64,000 nt of DNA, taken from contig CAVPCY010000025.1 of the NCBI GenBank assembly GCA_963702525.1, forward strand, positions 40,765-104,764. Direction: 5' to 3'. A program made the translations under genes and the position numbers. This document shows positions 36,156 to 45,636 of the stretch, one piece after another (position 1 is the stretch's first letter; each line of letters begins with the position of its first letter). Origin of the DNA: CAVPCY01 sp963702525 (GTDB lineage: Bacteria > Actinomycetota > Coriobacteriia > Anaerosomatales > PHET01). The notes beneath the pieces are model-generated. The model was not told the DNA's origin. It searched no databases and saw nothing but the letters and a program-made list of their open reading frames with translations.

Positions 36156-36626
36156 TCAGCGCTCGTGGACGAAGAACTCGACCGTGCAGTCGAGCACCTG
36201 CAGCAGCTCGAGCATCGAGTCGATCGACTTGTTGTAGTTGGTCTGATCGAGCAAGCGGTATAGCTGGCTCGCCGAGGTCCGAAGACGCCGAGTCACCTCA
36301 CGCTTCGAAAGACCACTTGCCTCGAGACGCTTCTGCGCCTCAACCGATAGTTGGTAGAGCATGAGATCGCGCATGAAGTCGGGGTCCCTGTTGTAGTCGA
36401 GGAAGGCGTCGAGGTGCATGGATCCCTCTGCGCCGGACTTGAGCGTGTAGGTGACGCCCTCCATACCGATCTCGGGATCGACGTAGACATCGGCCACCGG
36501 GTCCTCGGGCGTCGGCATCGGATCGCACTTGGCGTACGGCAGTGAGTAGCTCGCCTGTACGTGACGGGGCTCGTGGTCGCCGACCCACGTAATGGAGACG
36601 TAGCCACCTCGACGAATCTTGGTCAC
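36156..36626 (-). CDS. HTH-domain protein, HicB/XRE-like regulator
   Basis: 156 residues from the GTG at 36626 (MTKIRRGGYVSITW), chosen because GGAGGT lies 10 bases upstream and a perfect palindrome overlaps it. The N-terminal 90 residues are beta-rich (YVDPEIGMEGVTYTLKSGAEG). The C-terminal 65 residues contain an XRE-type helix-turn-helix (EASGLSKREVTRRLRTSASQLYRLLDQ). This looks like a stand-alone antitoxin-type DNA-binding protein. No toxin is adjacent. A longer in-frame start at 36761 exists but would put the operator inside the gene. Confidence 0.65.
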   Translation of the reverse strand: MTKIRRGGYVSITWVGDHEPRHVQASYSLPYAKCDPMPTPEDPVADVYVDPEIGMEGVTYTLKSGAEGSMHLDAFLDYNRDPDFMRDLMLYQLSVEAQKRLEASGLSKREVTRRLRTSASQLYRLLDQTNYNKSIDSMLELLQVLDCTVEFFVHER

Positions 36627-36633
36627 GTTAGAT

Positions 36634-36651
36634 GTTACCTCCGGAGGTAAC
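36634..36651. promoter_or_regulatory. Perfect palindromic operator over the ribosome site
   Basis: GTTACCTCCGGAGGTAAC is a perfect 18-bp palindrome that contains the GGAGGT Shine-Dalgarno of the HTH gene starting at 36626. A DNA-bound repressor, or mRNA folding of the same palindrome, would block expression; autoregulation is inferred. Confidence 0.55.
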
Positions 36652-36772
36652 ACATCGCAGCGATACGTTCGCCGAGGGTAGGGTGGCTCGCCTACTACGG
36701 CATTGCCTGCTTCTTCCGACGGGGTATCGACATCGATCTCCTGCGCGCTTGACGTTCGCATCCCCTAGGTCT

Positions 36773-36803
36773 ATATACTGAGTATGTAGATACTCGGTGT
36801 ATA
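36773..36803. promoter_or_regulatory. Candidate operator of the second PadR gene
   Basis: TATACTGAGTAT - GTAG - ATACTCGGTGTATA forms an imperfect inverted repeat of about 13 bp per arm, ending 17 bases before the PadR ATG at 36821. It is AT-rich in a GC-rich genome. Confidence 0.6.
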
Positions 36804-36820
36804 GGTCTGGAGCAGTGTAG

Positions 36821-37446
36821 ATGAGCGTGAAGCATGGGCTGCTGGCGGTTCTGAACAGACGCTCGATGCACGGCTACGAGCTGCGCAAGGAGCTCGTCGA
36901 CGGGCTCGGCCCCGAGTGGAACGTGAACTACGGCCAGGTCTACTCGACACTCGAGCGGTTGGTGCGCGACGGCCTGTGCGTGCAGTCCGAGACGGTCTCG
37001 GTGGTCGACGCCCCCGACCGCAAGCTCTACACGGTGACCCCTGCGGGGAGGGCGGAGCTGCAGGAACTGGTTCCTGACGCCTACCGACGGCGCCGAGGCC
37101 GGCAGGGACGAGCTGTACGCAAAGATCGCGCTGGGGCTGACCGGGGACGTGGATGTCGTGCAGGTCATCCAGGCGCAGCGCAAGGGGCTGCTGAGGCGAA
37201 TCGGACTGCTCACGCGGTCTCAAGGAGCAGCTCGACCCCGAACTCGATCTCACGGCCATGCTGCAGGTCGACCTCTCCATCGCCAAGACCGACGCGATCA
37301 TCCGCTGGCTCGACACCGCAGAGGCCAAGATCCTCAAGGTTGCAGCCAGCACACCGCGCGGCGTCGCGGGGGGGCGACGCCGCGCGCGACCCAGCTCGCT
37401 CGAGTCCGAGCTGGAGCCCGACGCGGTGGAGGCGGAGGAGCGATGA
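36821..37446 (+). CDS. PadR-family regulator, two frameshifts
   Basis: About 208 residues. The winged helix (LLAVLNRRSMHGYELRKELVDGLG, VNYGQVYSTLERLVRDGLC, DRKLYTVTPAGRAELQ) is intact in the first frame. The C-terminal Vir_C-like helices lie in two other frames (AGRDELYAKIALGLTGDVD, and LDLTAMLQVDLSIAKTDAIIRWLD). One-base insertions are near 37070 and 37221. Its stop overlaps the ATG of the permease (ATGA), so it heads the ABC exporter operon and probably represses it in response to an exported compound. Confidence 0.82.
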
Positions 37447-38609
37447 GCGTGCTGCGCGACATCTTCCGGCGCAAGGGCCGCTCGATACTCACGATCACCG
37501 GCATCGGCGTGGGCGTGTTCGCGCTCGTGGTGCTCGGCGCGGTGGCGGAGAACATGAGCGTGCTGCTCGGCCAGCAGCGGCAGCTACTACGACAACGTCA
37601 TCACGGTCGTGGAGTCCAAGAACTCGAACTTCGTGGGGATGTCGCTCGGCTCGCGCCCGCTCGCCAAAGAGATCGTCGACGAGATCCGCGCCTACCCCGG
37701 CGTGCGCGAGGTGAGCCCGCAGGTCAACATCCAGATCTCCGACGAGTTCACCGGCATCCCGCCGATGATCCTGGGCGCCGAGGCCGACAGCCCCGACTAC
37801 GCCGGCTTCGAGCTCGCCGAAGGCCGCCGCGCTCAAGGCCGGCGAGCGCGGCGTCGCGGTTCTCGGCACCGACCTCGCCAAGAAGCGCGGCCTCAAGCTC
37901 GGCGACACCACCACGCTGCGCGGCGTGAAGTTCACCGTCGTGGGCATCTACGACCGCACCTACATGACCGTCACCGACTCGGCGGCCTTCGTTCCGCTCG
38001 CCGACGCGCAGCAGATCTTCTACCGCCGCCTGCCCGACGCGTTTCGCGGCAACGTGAAGCCCTCCGAGCTCGTGCTGCAGGCCAACGTCTACGGCGATGA
38101 GGGTGTCGACCTCGACCGCCTCTCCGAGCGGATGACGCGCGACGTCGAGGGCGTGCTGGCCTCGGGCCCCACGAAGATGCAGGAGGCGCAGGGCCAGATC
38201 ATCGATCTCATCACCGCGATGCTGTGGAGCATCGGCGTGATCGCGCTCATCGTCGGCACCTTCTCGGTGGTGAACACGATGACGATGGCCGTGGGCGAGC
38301 GGACGCGCGAGATCGGCGTGAAGCGCGCGCTGGGTGCCACGCGCCGGCGCATCCGGCGAGACGTGCTCGCCGAGTCGGCGCTGATGGCGGCGCTCGGTGG
38401 GGTGGGCGGGCTCGCGGCCGGCGTGCTCGTGGCGCTCGCGCCTCAACTCCGCGACCGTGGCCACCACCGGCACCTCGCTCTTCCTCGTGACGCCGCGGCT
38501 CGTGGCCGGAACGCTCGCGTTCGCCGTCGTGCTCGGCATCATCGGAGGGCTTTGGCCCGCGCGTCACGCAGCTCGGCTCGATCCGGCGACAGCACTCATG
38601 GCGCGGTAG
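37443..38609 (+). CDS. MacB/FtsX-type ABC transporter permease, first of two, three frameshifts
   Basis: About 388 residues after repair. N-terminal helix (GRSILTITGIGVGVFALVVLGAVAE), a large extracytoplasmic MacB domain (YPGVREVSPQVNIQI, LGTDLAKKRGLKLGDTTTLRG) and three C-terminal helices with the FtsX signature (VNTMTMAVGERTREIGVKRALGATRRRI). Each break is consistent with one inserted base (near 37580, 37828, 38440). With the next permease and the ATPase it forms a heteromeric exporter of the MacB type, as for peptides, lipids or antibiotics. Confidence 0.8.
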
Positions 38610-38628
38610 CGAAGGACGGAGGGGGACC

Positions 38629-39800
38629 ATGGGGATCCTGCGCGACATATTCCGCCGAAAGGGCCGCTCGATACTGACGGTCACCGGCGTGGCCATCGGC
38701 GTGTTCGCGCTCGTCGTGCTGGGCTCGGCCTCCGAGAACAACCGCGTCTACATCGACCGGCTCACCGGCTACTACGACGGTGTCATCACGGTCATCGACG
38801 ACCAGGACACGATCATCCTCGGCATGGGCGCAGGCGAGCAGCCACTGCTGATGGACCTCAAGCCCACGCTCGACGCCTACCCCGGCGTGAAGGAGGCCTT
38901 CCCCGTTGCCACGAGCCTGATCGACGAGGACTACTTCTCCGTCATCCCGCCGGTCGTGATCAGCGTCTCGCCCGGCATGTGGACCGACTACCTCGACGCC
39001 ACCGCCGCCAAGGGCCGCCTCATCGAGGGCACCACGCGCGGCGAGGTGGTGCTCGGCAGCGACCTGGCGGCGGGCCGCAAGCTCGACGTCGGCGACGTCA
39101 TGACGATCCGGGGCATGCGGTTCACCGTCGCCGGCATCCTCGAGCGCACGTACGTGAACGTCTCGGACTCGGCGGCCTACGTGCCCGCTCGCCGACGCGC
39201 AGAAGCTCTTCTGGCTCAACCTGCCCCGGACGTTCCAAGACAGCGTGAAGCCCGAGGAGCTCGCGGTGCAGTACTCGGTGGTGGTCGAAGACGGCGTCGA
39301 CGGTGACGCGCTCGCCGCCAAGCTCGAGCGTGACTTCGACAGCATCAAGGCGACCGGCCCCACCGAGATGATGGAGACGGCGACCGGCCTCACCGGCCTG
39401 CTCTCCGCGGTGGTCTTCGGCATCTCGGCGATCGCGCTCATCGTGTGCACGCTCTCGGTCGTCAACACCATGACGATGTCGGTGGGCGAGCGGACGCGCG
39501 AGATCGGCCTCAAGCGTGCGCTCGGTGCCTCGCGCGGGCGCGTCGCGCGCGACGTGCTTGCCGAGTCCGCGCTCATGAGCCTCATCGGCGGGCTGGTGGG
39601 CGTGGCGCTCGGCGCCATCGTCGTGACGGCGCGTGAACTCCGCGATCGTCGCGTCCACCGGGACCTCGTCGCTGCTCATGACGTGGCGGCTCGTGTTCCT
39701 GGCGCTCGGCCTTTCGGTGGTGCTCGGTCTGATCGGCGGGCTGTGGCCTGCGCGGCACGCGTCGCGGCTCGACCCGGCCACTGCACTCGCCTACGAGTAG
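38629..39800 (+). CDS. MacB/FtsX-type ABC transporter permease, second, two frameshifts
   Basis: About 390 residues. It is a close paralogue of the preceding permease, starting with almost the same FRRKGRSILTVTG helix, then a MacB-type periplasmic domain (YPGVKEAFPVATSL, LGSDLAAGRKLDVGDVMT) and C-terminal helices with NTMTMSVGERTREIGLKRALGASRGRV. Insertions near 39187 (LADAQK) and 39632 (ALNSAIVAS). The two genes arose by duplication, so the transporter is probably a heterodimer. GGAGGG precedes the ATG. Confidence 0.8.
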
Positions 39801-39809
39801 GGGGAAGAG

Positions 39810-40507
39810 ATGTCAGCCATATCCGTGCAAGGTGTCGAGCAGCTGTTCCACATGGGCAAGCGCAACGTCGTGCACGCGCTGCGCGGTACCGACCTCGAGG
39901 TCGGCGACGGCGAGTTCCTCGCGGTGATGGGGCCGTCGGGCTCGGGCAAGTCCACGCTGCTCAACGTCATCGGCTGCCTGGCGCGGCCCACCGCCGGCCA
40001 CGTGGTGCTCGACGGGCGCGACGTCACCAAGCTCAAGGACGGCGACCTCGACGAGATCCGAGCGCGCGAGGTGGGCTTCGTCTTCCAGGGCTACAGCCTC
40101 ATCCCCACGCGCACCGCGCTCGAGAACGTGATGCTCGCCGCCGAGTACGCCGGCGTGCCGCGCGCCGAGCGCAAGACCCGCTCGCTCGAGATCCTCGAGA
40201 AGGTGGGGCTCGCCGACCGCGTCGACGCAGCGCGCCGTCCGAGCTCTCCGGCGGCGAGCAGCAGCGGGTGGCTGTCGCCCGAGCGCTCGTCAAGCGCCCG
40301 CAGCTCGTGCTCGCCGACGAGCCCACCGGCAACCTCGACTCGGTCACCGCCGAGGAGATCATGGGGCTCGTCAAGGGGCTGCGCACCGACGGCCAGACGG
40401 TGGTCATGGTCACGCACGACCCCAAGATGGCCGGCTACGCCGACCGGATCGTGTTCCTGAAGGACGGGCGCGTGGTGGACGAGGAGACGATCCGGACGGC
40501 GTCGTAG
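39810..40507 (+). CDS. MacB-type ABC transporter ATP-binding protein, one frameshift
   Basis: About 232 residues. Walker A GPSGSGKST, Q-loop VFQGYSL, signature LSGGEQQRVAVARAL, Walker B LVLADEPTGNLDS, H-loop VTHDP. The PTGNLD form and gene order (permease, permease, ATPase) are those of MacB/LolD-type exporters. An extra base near 40232-40245 separates Walker A from the signature motif. Starts 9 bases after the permease stop. Confidence 0.86.
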
Positions 40508-40522
40508 AGGAGGGGCGAGGTC

Positions 40523-41807
40523 GTGACGAGCATCCCCCAGCGCCTGCCCACCGCCGGTGGCGACCGCAGTTCACTGGCGCTCGAGCGCGCTGCTCAACCT
40601 CGTGCTCGGCTGCCGGCTCACGTTCGACACTCGCCTGGACGCAGACGTGCTCTCGCGTGCGACACGGCTCGTGCTCGACGCCGAGCCCCACCTGGGCTGC
40701 CGCCTGCGTGAGAGCCTCGACGACCGCCGAGTGGGAGCGCTGCCAGGCACTCGACGCGCGCGTGCCGTTCTCGGTCGCCGAGACGACCAACCCCCACGAC
40801 GACGCGGTCGCCTTCCACGACGAGCCCTTCGACGAGACCGGACCGCGTGTCGCGGTGCGGCTGCTGCGCTCGGCGGACGCCGACGACGTCTGCATCCGGC
40901 TCGATCACATCGCCGGAGACGGCTGGTCCACCAAGATGCTCGCCTACCTGCTCGCCGAGACCTACTCGCGTGTGCTCGCCAACCCCGACTACGCGCCCGA
41001 CGCCGAACCTCTCGAACCGCGGCCGGGCCACGCCGACCTCTGGGCGGCGCTCACGCCGGAGCAGCGAGACGCCGCCAAGCAGGGCCCCGGCATGGCGATG
41101 CCCCGGTGGCGCAAGCCGGTCTCGGCAGGCCCGGGCAGCGGGCTGGCCGCGCGCGAGCTCACACTCGAGCCGCCGCGGCTGGCGGCCGTTCGCGAGTACG
41201 GCCGCGCGCGCGGCGCGACCTCAACGACATGCTCCTGACGGCGCTGCTGCGCTCGCTCGTGCCGATGTTCCCGGCCGGCAAGGACGGGCTGCTCGGCGCG
41301 TCGATCTCGGCGGACCTGCGACCGTTCGTGGACGACCCGCGCTTCGAGCGCATCTGCACGCTCGCCTCGCCGATGACGATCGGCGTTGCGCTACGACGCG
41401 GCTGACTCCTTCGACGACACCCTCGGCAAGGTCGTCGCGACCACGCGGGCGCACAAGGAGAGCCTGTGGGGAGGGAACCTCTACGGCGGCATGGAGCTCC
41501 CGTACCGGATCTCGCGCGGCATCTGGCGCACTTACCGGGGCGTCTTCGGGAAGTCCGGCACGATGCCGCCCGTGGTGATGAACATCGGCGTGTTGGACGA
41601 GGGGCGGCTGAGCTTCGGCGGATCACACCGGTGGCCGCGCACATCCTGGGATCCTTCGGACGCACTCCGGGGTTCGGCGTTACCATGAGCACGTATCGCG
41701 ACACGCTGACCGTGTGGCTCGGCGCGCACCAAGAAGATGTGGACCCGGCGATCAACGAGCGCGTGCTCGCCGGGATGGACGAGGAGCTTGCGGCGGCAGT
41801 CGCCTAA
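40523..41807 (+). CDS. Condensation-domain-fold protein (PapA/WS-DGAT-like acyltransferase), several frameshifts
   Basis: About 427 residues over several frames from the GTG at 40523, which has GAGGAGGGG upstream. The active-site motif HIAGDGWS (HxxxDG) sits at about residue 135, as in condensation domains and PapA acyltransferases. Other family blocks: VHWRSSALLNLVLGCRLTFD at the start, TLNDMLLTALLRSLVPMF, LGASISADLRPF, and MPPVVMNIGVLDEGRLSFGG. Such proteins move acyl groups to alcohols or amines in lipids. It directly follows the ABC exporter ATPase, so acylation and export of a lipid or lipopeptide is possible. Breaks near 40560, 40729, 41218, 41388 and 41620. Confidence 0.68.
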
Positions 41808-41831
41808 GTCCGCACCCGAAGAAAGGGCGTC

Positions 41832-42453
41832 GTGAGCGCGACTACCCCCACAAGAATCGCCTGCGTCGGCGACAGCATCACGTGGGGGACTGTTCGTGTG
41901 GAACCGAAAGCGCAACTCCTACCCCGCACAGCTGCAGGCCATGCTCGGCGACCGGTTCGTCGTGCGCCAACTTCGGAGTGATACGGTCACACGCTGCAAA
42001 GTGCCGGGGACCGCCCCTACCGGATCAGCAAGGCCTTCAAGTCGAGCAGCGCCTTCGAGCCCGACGTGGTCCTGCTCATGCTCGGCACGAACGACTCGAA
42101 GCCCCCCAACTGGAAGGGTATCGAGCCGTTCTCGGCGGACTATCGCGAGCTGATCGCTCACTACCAGTCGCTCGGATCGGCGCCCGTGGTCTACCCGATG
42201 ACGCCGCCCGCCCTGTTCGGGATGGGACGCCGCAACAAGGTGCGGTACGGCATGGATGCGGCCGTTGTCGAAGAGATGGGCGAAGCGATCCGCGATATCG
42301 CGACGCGAGATGCAGCTCGACGTCATCGACGTCCACGCCGCGACCGTCGACCACCCGGAGGCCTTTCGGTTCGACGGAGTGCACCCCGGCACGGCGGGAG
42401 CCACCCTCATCGCGCGCGCCGTGTTCGACGTGATCGCGGGGAGTGAGCGGTGA
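41832..42453 (+). CDS. SGNH/GDSL-type hydrolase, frameshifted
   Basis: About 206 residues. IACVGDSITWG (block I, nucleophile Ser), LMLGTNDSK (block III Asn) and RFDGVHPGTAG (block V Asp and His). Breaks near 41890 (extra G), 41976 and 42307. Such enzymes are lipases, esterases or acetylxylan-type deacetylases. As the last gene of the PadR-ABC-acyltransferase series it may reverse or edit acyl transfer. No signal peptide is seen. Confidence 0.72.
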
Positions 42454-42525
42454 TGGCAATCCCCTAGCGCGTCAGTCGGTACCTGCGGAGGGCTATAACG
42501 CGTGCGATATCTATAGCGGCGGCCC

Positions 42526-42906
42526 CTACATCATCGACGGGATCGCGATGGCGAACCCGGTGACGAGCGAGACCATCCACAGCGCCCACGCGGTGAGGCT
42601 GAAGTGGTGGAAGTTGCGCATCAGCTCCGCGCGCTTGAGCAGGAGCACGGTAGTCGCCCACGCCGCGTGCACGAGCATGATCACGATCGCCAGCACCCCG
42701 AGCACGCCGTGGATGTTGAGCTCGAACCCGCCCGCGAGCTGGCCCATGAGCGTGGTGCCGATGGTGTCGAAGACAAGGCCGGTCCAGAACAGGGCGACGT
42801 GCCATGGCTTGAGCTCGCCGGCGCGGTACTCGGCGAAGACGGCGATCGTGTAGATGACGGCGGCGGCCAGGATCGTGACCACTGCGCCGATGAGGGTGGG
42901 GCTCAC
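42526..42906 (-). CDS. HsmA/TIGR03987-family membrane protein
   Basis: 126 residues from a GTG. Four helices: IGAVVTILAAAVIYTIAVFAE, HVALFWTGLVFDTIGTTLMG, HGVLGVLAIVIMLVHAAWAT, LTAWALWMVSLVTGFAIAI. The pattern W-H-x-x-L-F-W-x-G-L-x-F-D-x-x-G-T is that of the HsmA (TIGR03987) group. It overlaps the gene upstream by 4 bases. Function not established. Confidence 0.7.
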   Translation of the reverse strand: MSPTLIGAVVTILAAAVIYTIAVFAEYRAGELKPWHVALFWTGLVFDTIGTTLMGQLAGGFELNIHGVLGVLAIVIMLVHAAWATTVLLLKRAELMRNFHHFSLTAWALWMVSLVTGFAIAIPSMM

Positions 42907-43349
42907 GGGGTTGCTCCTTTGTGTGAACGGACGAGATGGCTGTAGTAGGTGAGGCTCGCCAAGAACAGGGCCGCGCCGATGGCCGCGTAGGGAACGGCAA
43001 GCAGCGGTTTGGGTAGGTCCGAGTGCCGAAGGGTTGCGCCCATCACGATCATCGATGCGCTGATCAGGCAGCCCTTGGGCGACGTGAAGCCGAACACGCA
43101 CGCGCGTACGGGGCGCCCCAGTATCCGGGCGATGTTGCCCGAGGCCAGCCCGGAGAACAGCGCCCGCGAGGCAATCGCCCCGATGGCGACGCCCAGCGCA
43201 CCCAGTGCGATCGCCCGCGTGGCGGGCACGGGCAGCAGCCAGCTGGCCGCCCAGGCGAGCAGCATGATGCCGACCGCCGTCCACACGCCACCGGCGATTG
43301 CGAGTCGGGCCGAACGCGAGACCGCAGGGGTCAGCTTCGTGGGGCTCAT
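42903..43349 (-). CDS. Membrane protein of the PadR-HsmA operon
   Basis: 148 residues, about four hydrophobic segments (IAGGVWTAVGIMLLAWAASWL, AIALGALGVAIGAIASRAL, SASMIVMGATLRHS, AVPYAAIGAALFLASLTYY). The motif RACVFGFTSPKGCLISASMIVMG lies in the middle. It overlaps both neighbours by 4 bases (PadR upstream, HsmA downstream), so the three genes are translationally coupled. Function unknown. Confidence 0.6.
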   Translation of the reverse strand: MSPTKLTPAVSRSARLAIAGGVWTAVGIMLLAWAASWLLPVPATRAIALGALGVAIGAIASRALFSGLASGNIARILGRPVRACVFGFTSPKGCLISASMIVMGATLRHSDLPKPLLAVPYAAIGAALFLASLTYYSHLVRSHKGATP

Positions 43350-43957
43350 GAACGCACGCCCCCGTCGGCGTCGAGCGCCTCAGCGCGGGTCGCGGTGGGC
43401 CACCCGTCGCGCTCGATGTCGGCGAGCACTTCTTGCAACCAGCTCAGCTCGGCGGCAGCGACGCGGATCACCTTCTCGAACACCCGGGCGGGCAGCGCGG
43501 GCGCGCGGGTCTCGGCGGCTCGATAGCTCGCCGCCGTGGCGTCGGCGATGACCTCGCGCAGGTGCGCGGCTCGGCGCTCGAGGACCGCCGTCTTGTCGGA
43601 GGCGGTGAGGCGGTCCGTGTAGGAAAGCATGCCGAAGACGACGTCGAACTCCGAGTACGAGATTGACTCGATCAGGCTGTCCGCGCAGATGAGGCGGTCG
43701 AACTCGGCAAGGCCGGAGGACGTGAGCGAGAAGACCCGGCGCGCCGGCCGGCCACCCTCGGCCCGCTCCTCGACCCGGACGAGCCCGTTGCTCTCCAGTT
43801 TGCGCAGGATGTAGTAGACGTGCTTCTCGGACAGCTCGACCCACAGGTCCGAGCGGGACTCGGCAAGCGTGCGCATGATCTCGTGACCGTGCGTTGGCCG
43901 CACGGAAAGCCTTCCAAGGACGAAGAGCTCCTTGGCCGAGGCGGTGGGAACGTTCAT
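43346..43957 (-). CDS. PadR-family regulator (third)
   Basis: 203 residues from the ATG at 43957, with GGAGG upstream. Winged helix: ELFVLGRLSVRPTHGHEIMRTLAESRSD, SEKHVYYILRKLESNGLVR, GGRPARRVFSLTSSG. The C-terminal helical region (residues 95-200) belongs to the longer Vir-type PadR group. Two identical 13-bp palindromes lie 29-72 bases upstream, the best operator evidence in this window. It leads the HsmA operon. Intact. Confidence 0.88.
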   Translation of the reverse strand: MNVPTASAKELFVLGRLSVRPTHGHEIMRTLAESRSDLWVELSEKHVYYILRKLESNGLVRVEERAEGGRPARRVFSLTSSGLAEFDRLICADSLIESISYSEFDVVFGMLSYTDRLTASDKTAVLERRAAHLREVIADATAASYRAAETRAPALPARVFEKVIRVAAAELSWLQEVLADIERDGWPTATRAEALDADGGVRS

Positions 43958-43985
43958 CGGTGCCTCCACTGCTTGACTCCACTTA

Positions 43986-43998
43986 GTACGATTCGTAC
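43986..43998. promoter_or_regulatory. PadR operator, proximal copy
   Basis: GTACGATTCGTAC, a perfect palindrome around a central T, repeated exactly 31 bp away (about three helical turns). Lies between the PadR start and the next operator. Confidence 0.72.
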
Positions 43999-44016
43999 CT
44001 TACAATGGGCATCATA

Positions 44017-44029
44017 GTACGATTCGTAC
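44017..44029. promoter_or_regulatory. PadR operator, distal copy
   Basis: Second exact GTACGATTCGTAC. Both copies are flanked by AGTACG-type context. Two sites 31 bp apart on the same face suggest cooperative binding of PadR dimers. Confidence 0.72.
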
Positions 44030-44096
44030 CAATGTGCAAGTGGCGGGATTCGGCACGCGGGTCGGGATCCAAGACCTCGCGGCTCCTGCGCCCCGC

Positions 44097-45104
44097 TCAT
44101 GGCCTCCGGAGCCGGTACCGCCCGGTCTTCTTGGTGCCCACCTTCTCGACAAGCCCGGCGGACATGAGCGGATTGATCAGGTCCATCGCGCCCTGCCGAG
44201 ACACGCCCAGTGCCTCCCAGATCTCTGAGGGCGCCATGCTGCCATGGGTGGTCAGCAACCGCAGCAGGTGTTCCTGCTTTGGGCGGAGCACCAGACGCTC
44301 CCCACCGTCAGGGGCGACCGACTGGATGCGGCCCCAGACCTGCTCGAGGGTGCGGCGAAGACCTGCGGCACTGTATTCGAGCCACGCCGAGAGGTCCTCT
44401 CCGCTCTCGCGCACCTGGGCGAGCGCAGCGTAGTAGGCCGGCCGGTCGTCCCAGAAGTATTCGTCAACCGAGAAGATGTGGTGCGTGTCGAAGCCGCGCC
44501 GGTACAGCTCCCACAGAGCCAGCGCACGTCCGGCCCTGCCGTTGCCGTCGGCGAAGGGGTGGATCGCTTCGAAGCGGTAGTGGATGACGGCCGAGGTCAC
44601 GACCGGCGGCAGGTCGCCAGACGGGCCATTCCACCATTCGAGCAGCTCGTTCATGAGCCCGGGCACCTGGGCTGGCGGAGGAGGAACGTGGCGTCCGACG
44701 ATCACGCGAATCGTTCGGTACACGCCCTCGTTGCCCTGGTCCATCACGCCGCGGGCGAGAATACGATGGAGCTCCAACACGTGCCGGGTGACGACTGGCT
44801 CATCGGCGCTGTGCTCCTCGACATAGCGCAACCCGGCGAAGTAGTTGAGGACCTCGCGCCGAGAACGCGGGACTGCGGTCGCGGGCGGCTCCCCGTCGGC
44901 AAGTGCCCGCACCTCCGCGAGCGTCAGCGGGTTACCCTCGATGGCCGTTGACGCATGCGCATTGCGCGAGCGGCTGTCCTTCTGCAGCGCGGGGATCCAC
45001 GCAAGTTCGACCGAGGCGTCCTGGATGCGCTGCCGCAGCACGGCGATCTCCTCGACCAAGGAGAGCAGACGCGGACTGATCGTGTAGCTCGGTTCGTACG
45101 GCAT
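44097..45104 (-). CDS. Fic-domain protein (AMPylator-like) with C-terminal winged helix
   Basis: 335 residues. N-terminal STAIEGNPLTL contains the (S/T)xxxE(G/N) inhibitory helix motif, so it is a class II, self-inhibited Fic. The core motif HPFADGNGRAGR is complete, with catalytic His and phosphate-binding residues. A C-terminal helix-turn-helix (LGVSRQGAMDLINPLMSAGLVEK) is common in this group. It probably transfers AMP to a protein target. The ATG at 45104 is chosen; TTG at 45116 is also possible. It stands first in a run of toxin-antitoxin genes. Confidence 0.92.
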   Translation of the reverse strand: MPYEPSYTISPRLLSLVEEIAVLRQRIQDASVELAWIPALQKDSRSRNAHASTAIEGNPLTLAEVRALADGEPPATAVPRSRREVLNYFAGLRYVEEHSADEPVVTRHVLELHRILARGVMDQGNEGVYRTIRVIVGRHVPPPPAQVPGLMNELLEWWNGPSGDLPPVVTSAVIHYRFEAIHPFADGNGRAGRALALWELYRRGFDTHHIFSVDEYFWDDRPAYYAALAQVRESGEDLSAWLEYSAAGLRRTLEQVWGRIQSVAPDGGERLVLRPKQEHLLRLLTTHGSMAPSEIWEALGVSRQGAMDLINPLMSAGLVEKVGTKKTGRYRLRRP

Positions 45105-45231
45105 AAGGTTAGTCAAGCATCTGTCCAGATATCAGTCAAGTTGGCACCCGCCTCGACGGGGCCCACCCCGGGGGCTCAGTTGAGTATCCGTCAAGCGCGG
45201 CGGAGTTCACGGCTGGCGGCCCGGGACCACT

Positions 45232-45636
45232 TCAGACCCAGTGCTCCAGTTGCAGGCCGGGGACTCGCTCGAAGTCCCTCACGTTCGCGGTCACCATCGT
45301 CAGCCCGTGGGCGATGCAGGTGGCGGCGAGCCACATGTCGTGCGCTCCGATGAGCGTCCCGCTCGCCTTGAGCTCAGCCCAGGCCTGCGCGTGCGCGCGC
45401 GCAACCGCCAAGTCCACCGGCAAGACGGCGAAGCGCTCCAAGACCCCCTCGACGAACGCCGCGCGCTTCGCCCTTTGCTCGGGCCGCTCGGAGCGATGCA
45501 CGCCGTGCAGAAGCTCGCTCGCCGAGATGACCGAGAGGAACGCCTCTTCGTCGCGGCGTCGAGCTACGTACGGCTCAAGATCGAGTGTCCCGCGCTCGAC
45601 CTCGACCAGGATGCTCGTGTCGATCAGGACTCCCAC
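45232..45636 (-). CDS. PIN-domain toxin (VapC-type)
   Basis: 134 residues. MGVLIDTSILVEVERG has the first acidic residue; SELLHGVHRS, VDLAVARAHAQAWAEL and IGAHDMWLAATCIAHG carry the rest of the PIN acidic cluster. Such toxins are metal-dependent RNases. It starts with GTG inside the end of the upstream antitoxin gene (13-base overlap), the usual VapBC layout. Intact. Confidence 0.9.
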   Translation of the reverse strand: MGVLIDTSILVEVERGTLDLEPYVARRRDEEAFLSVISASELLHGVHRSERPEQRAKRAAFVEGVLERFAVLPVDLAVARAHAQAWAELKASGTLIGAHDMWLAATCIAHGLTMVTANVRDFERVPGLQLEHWV

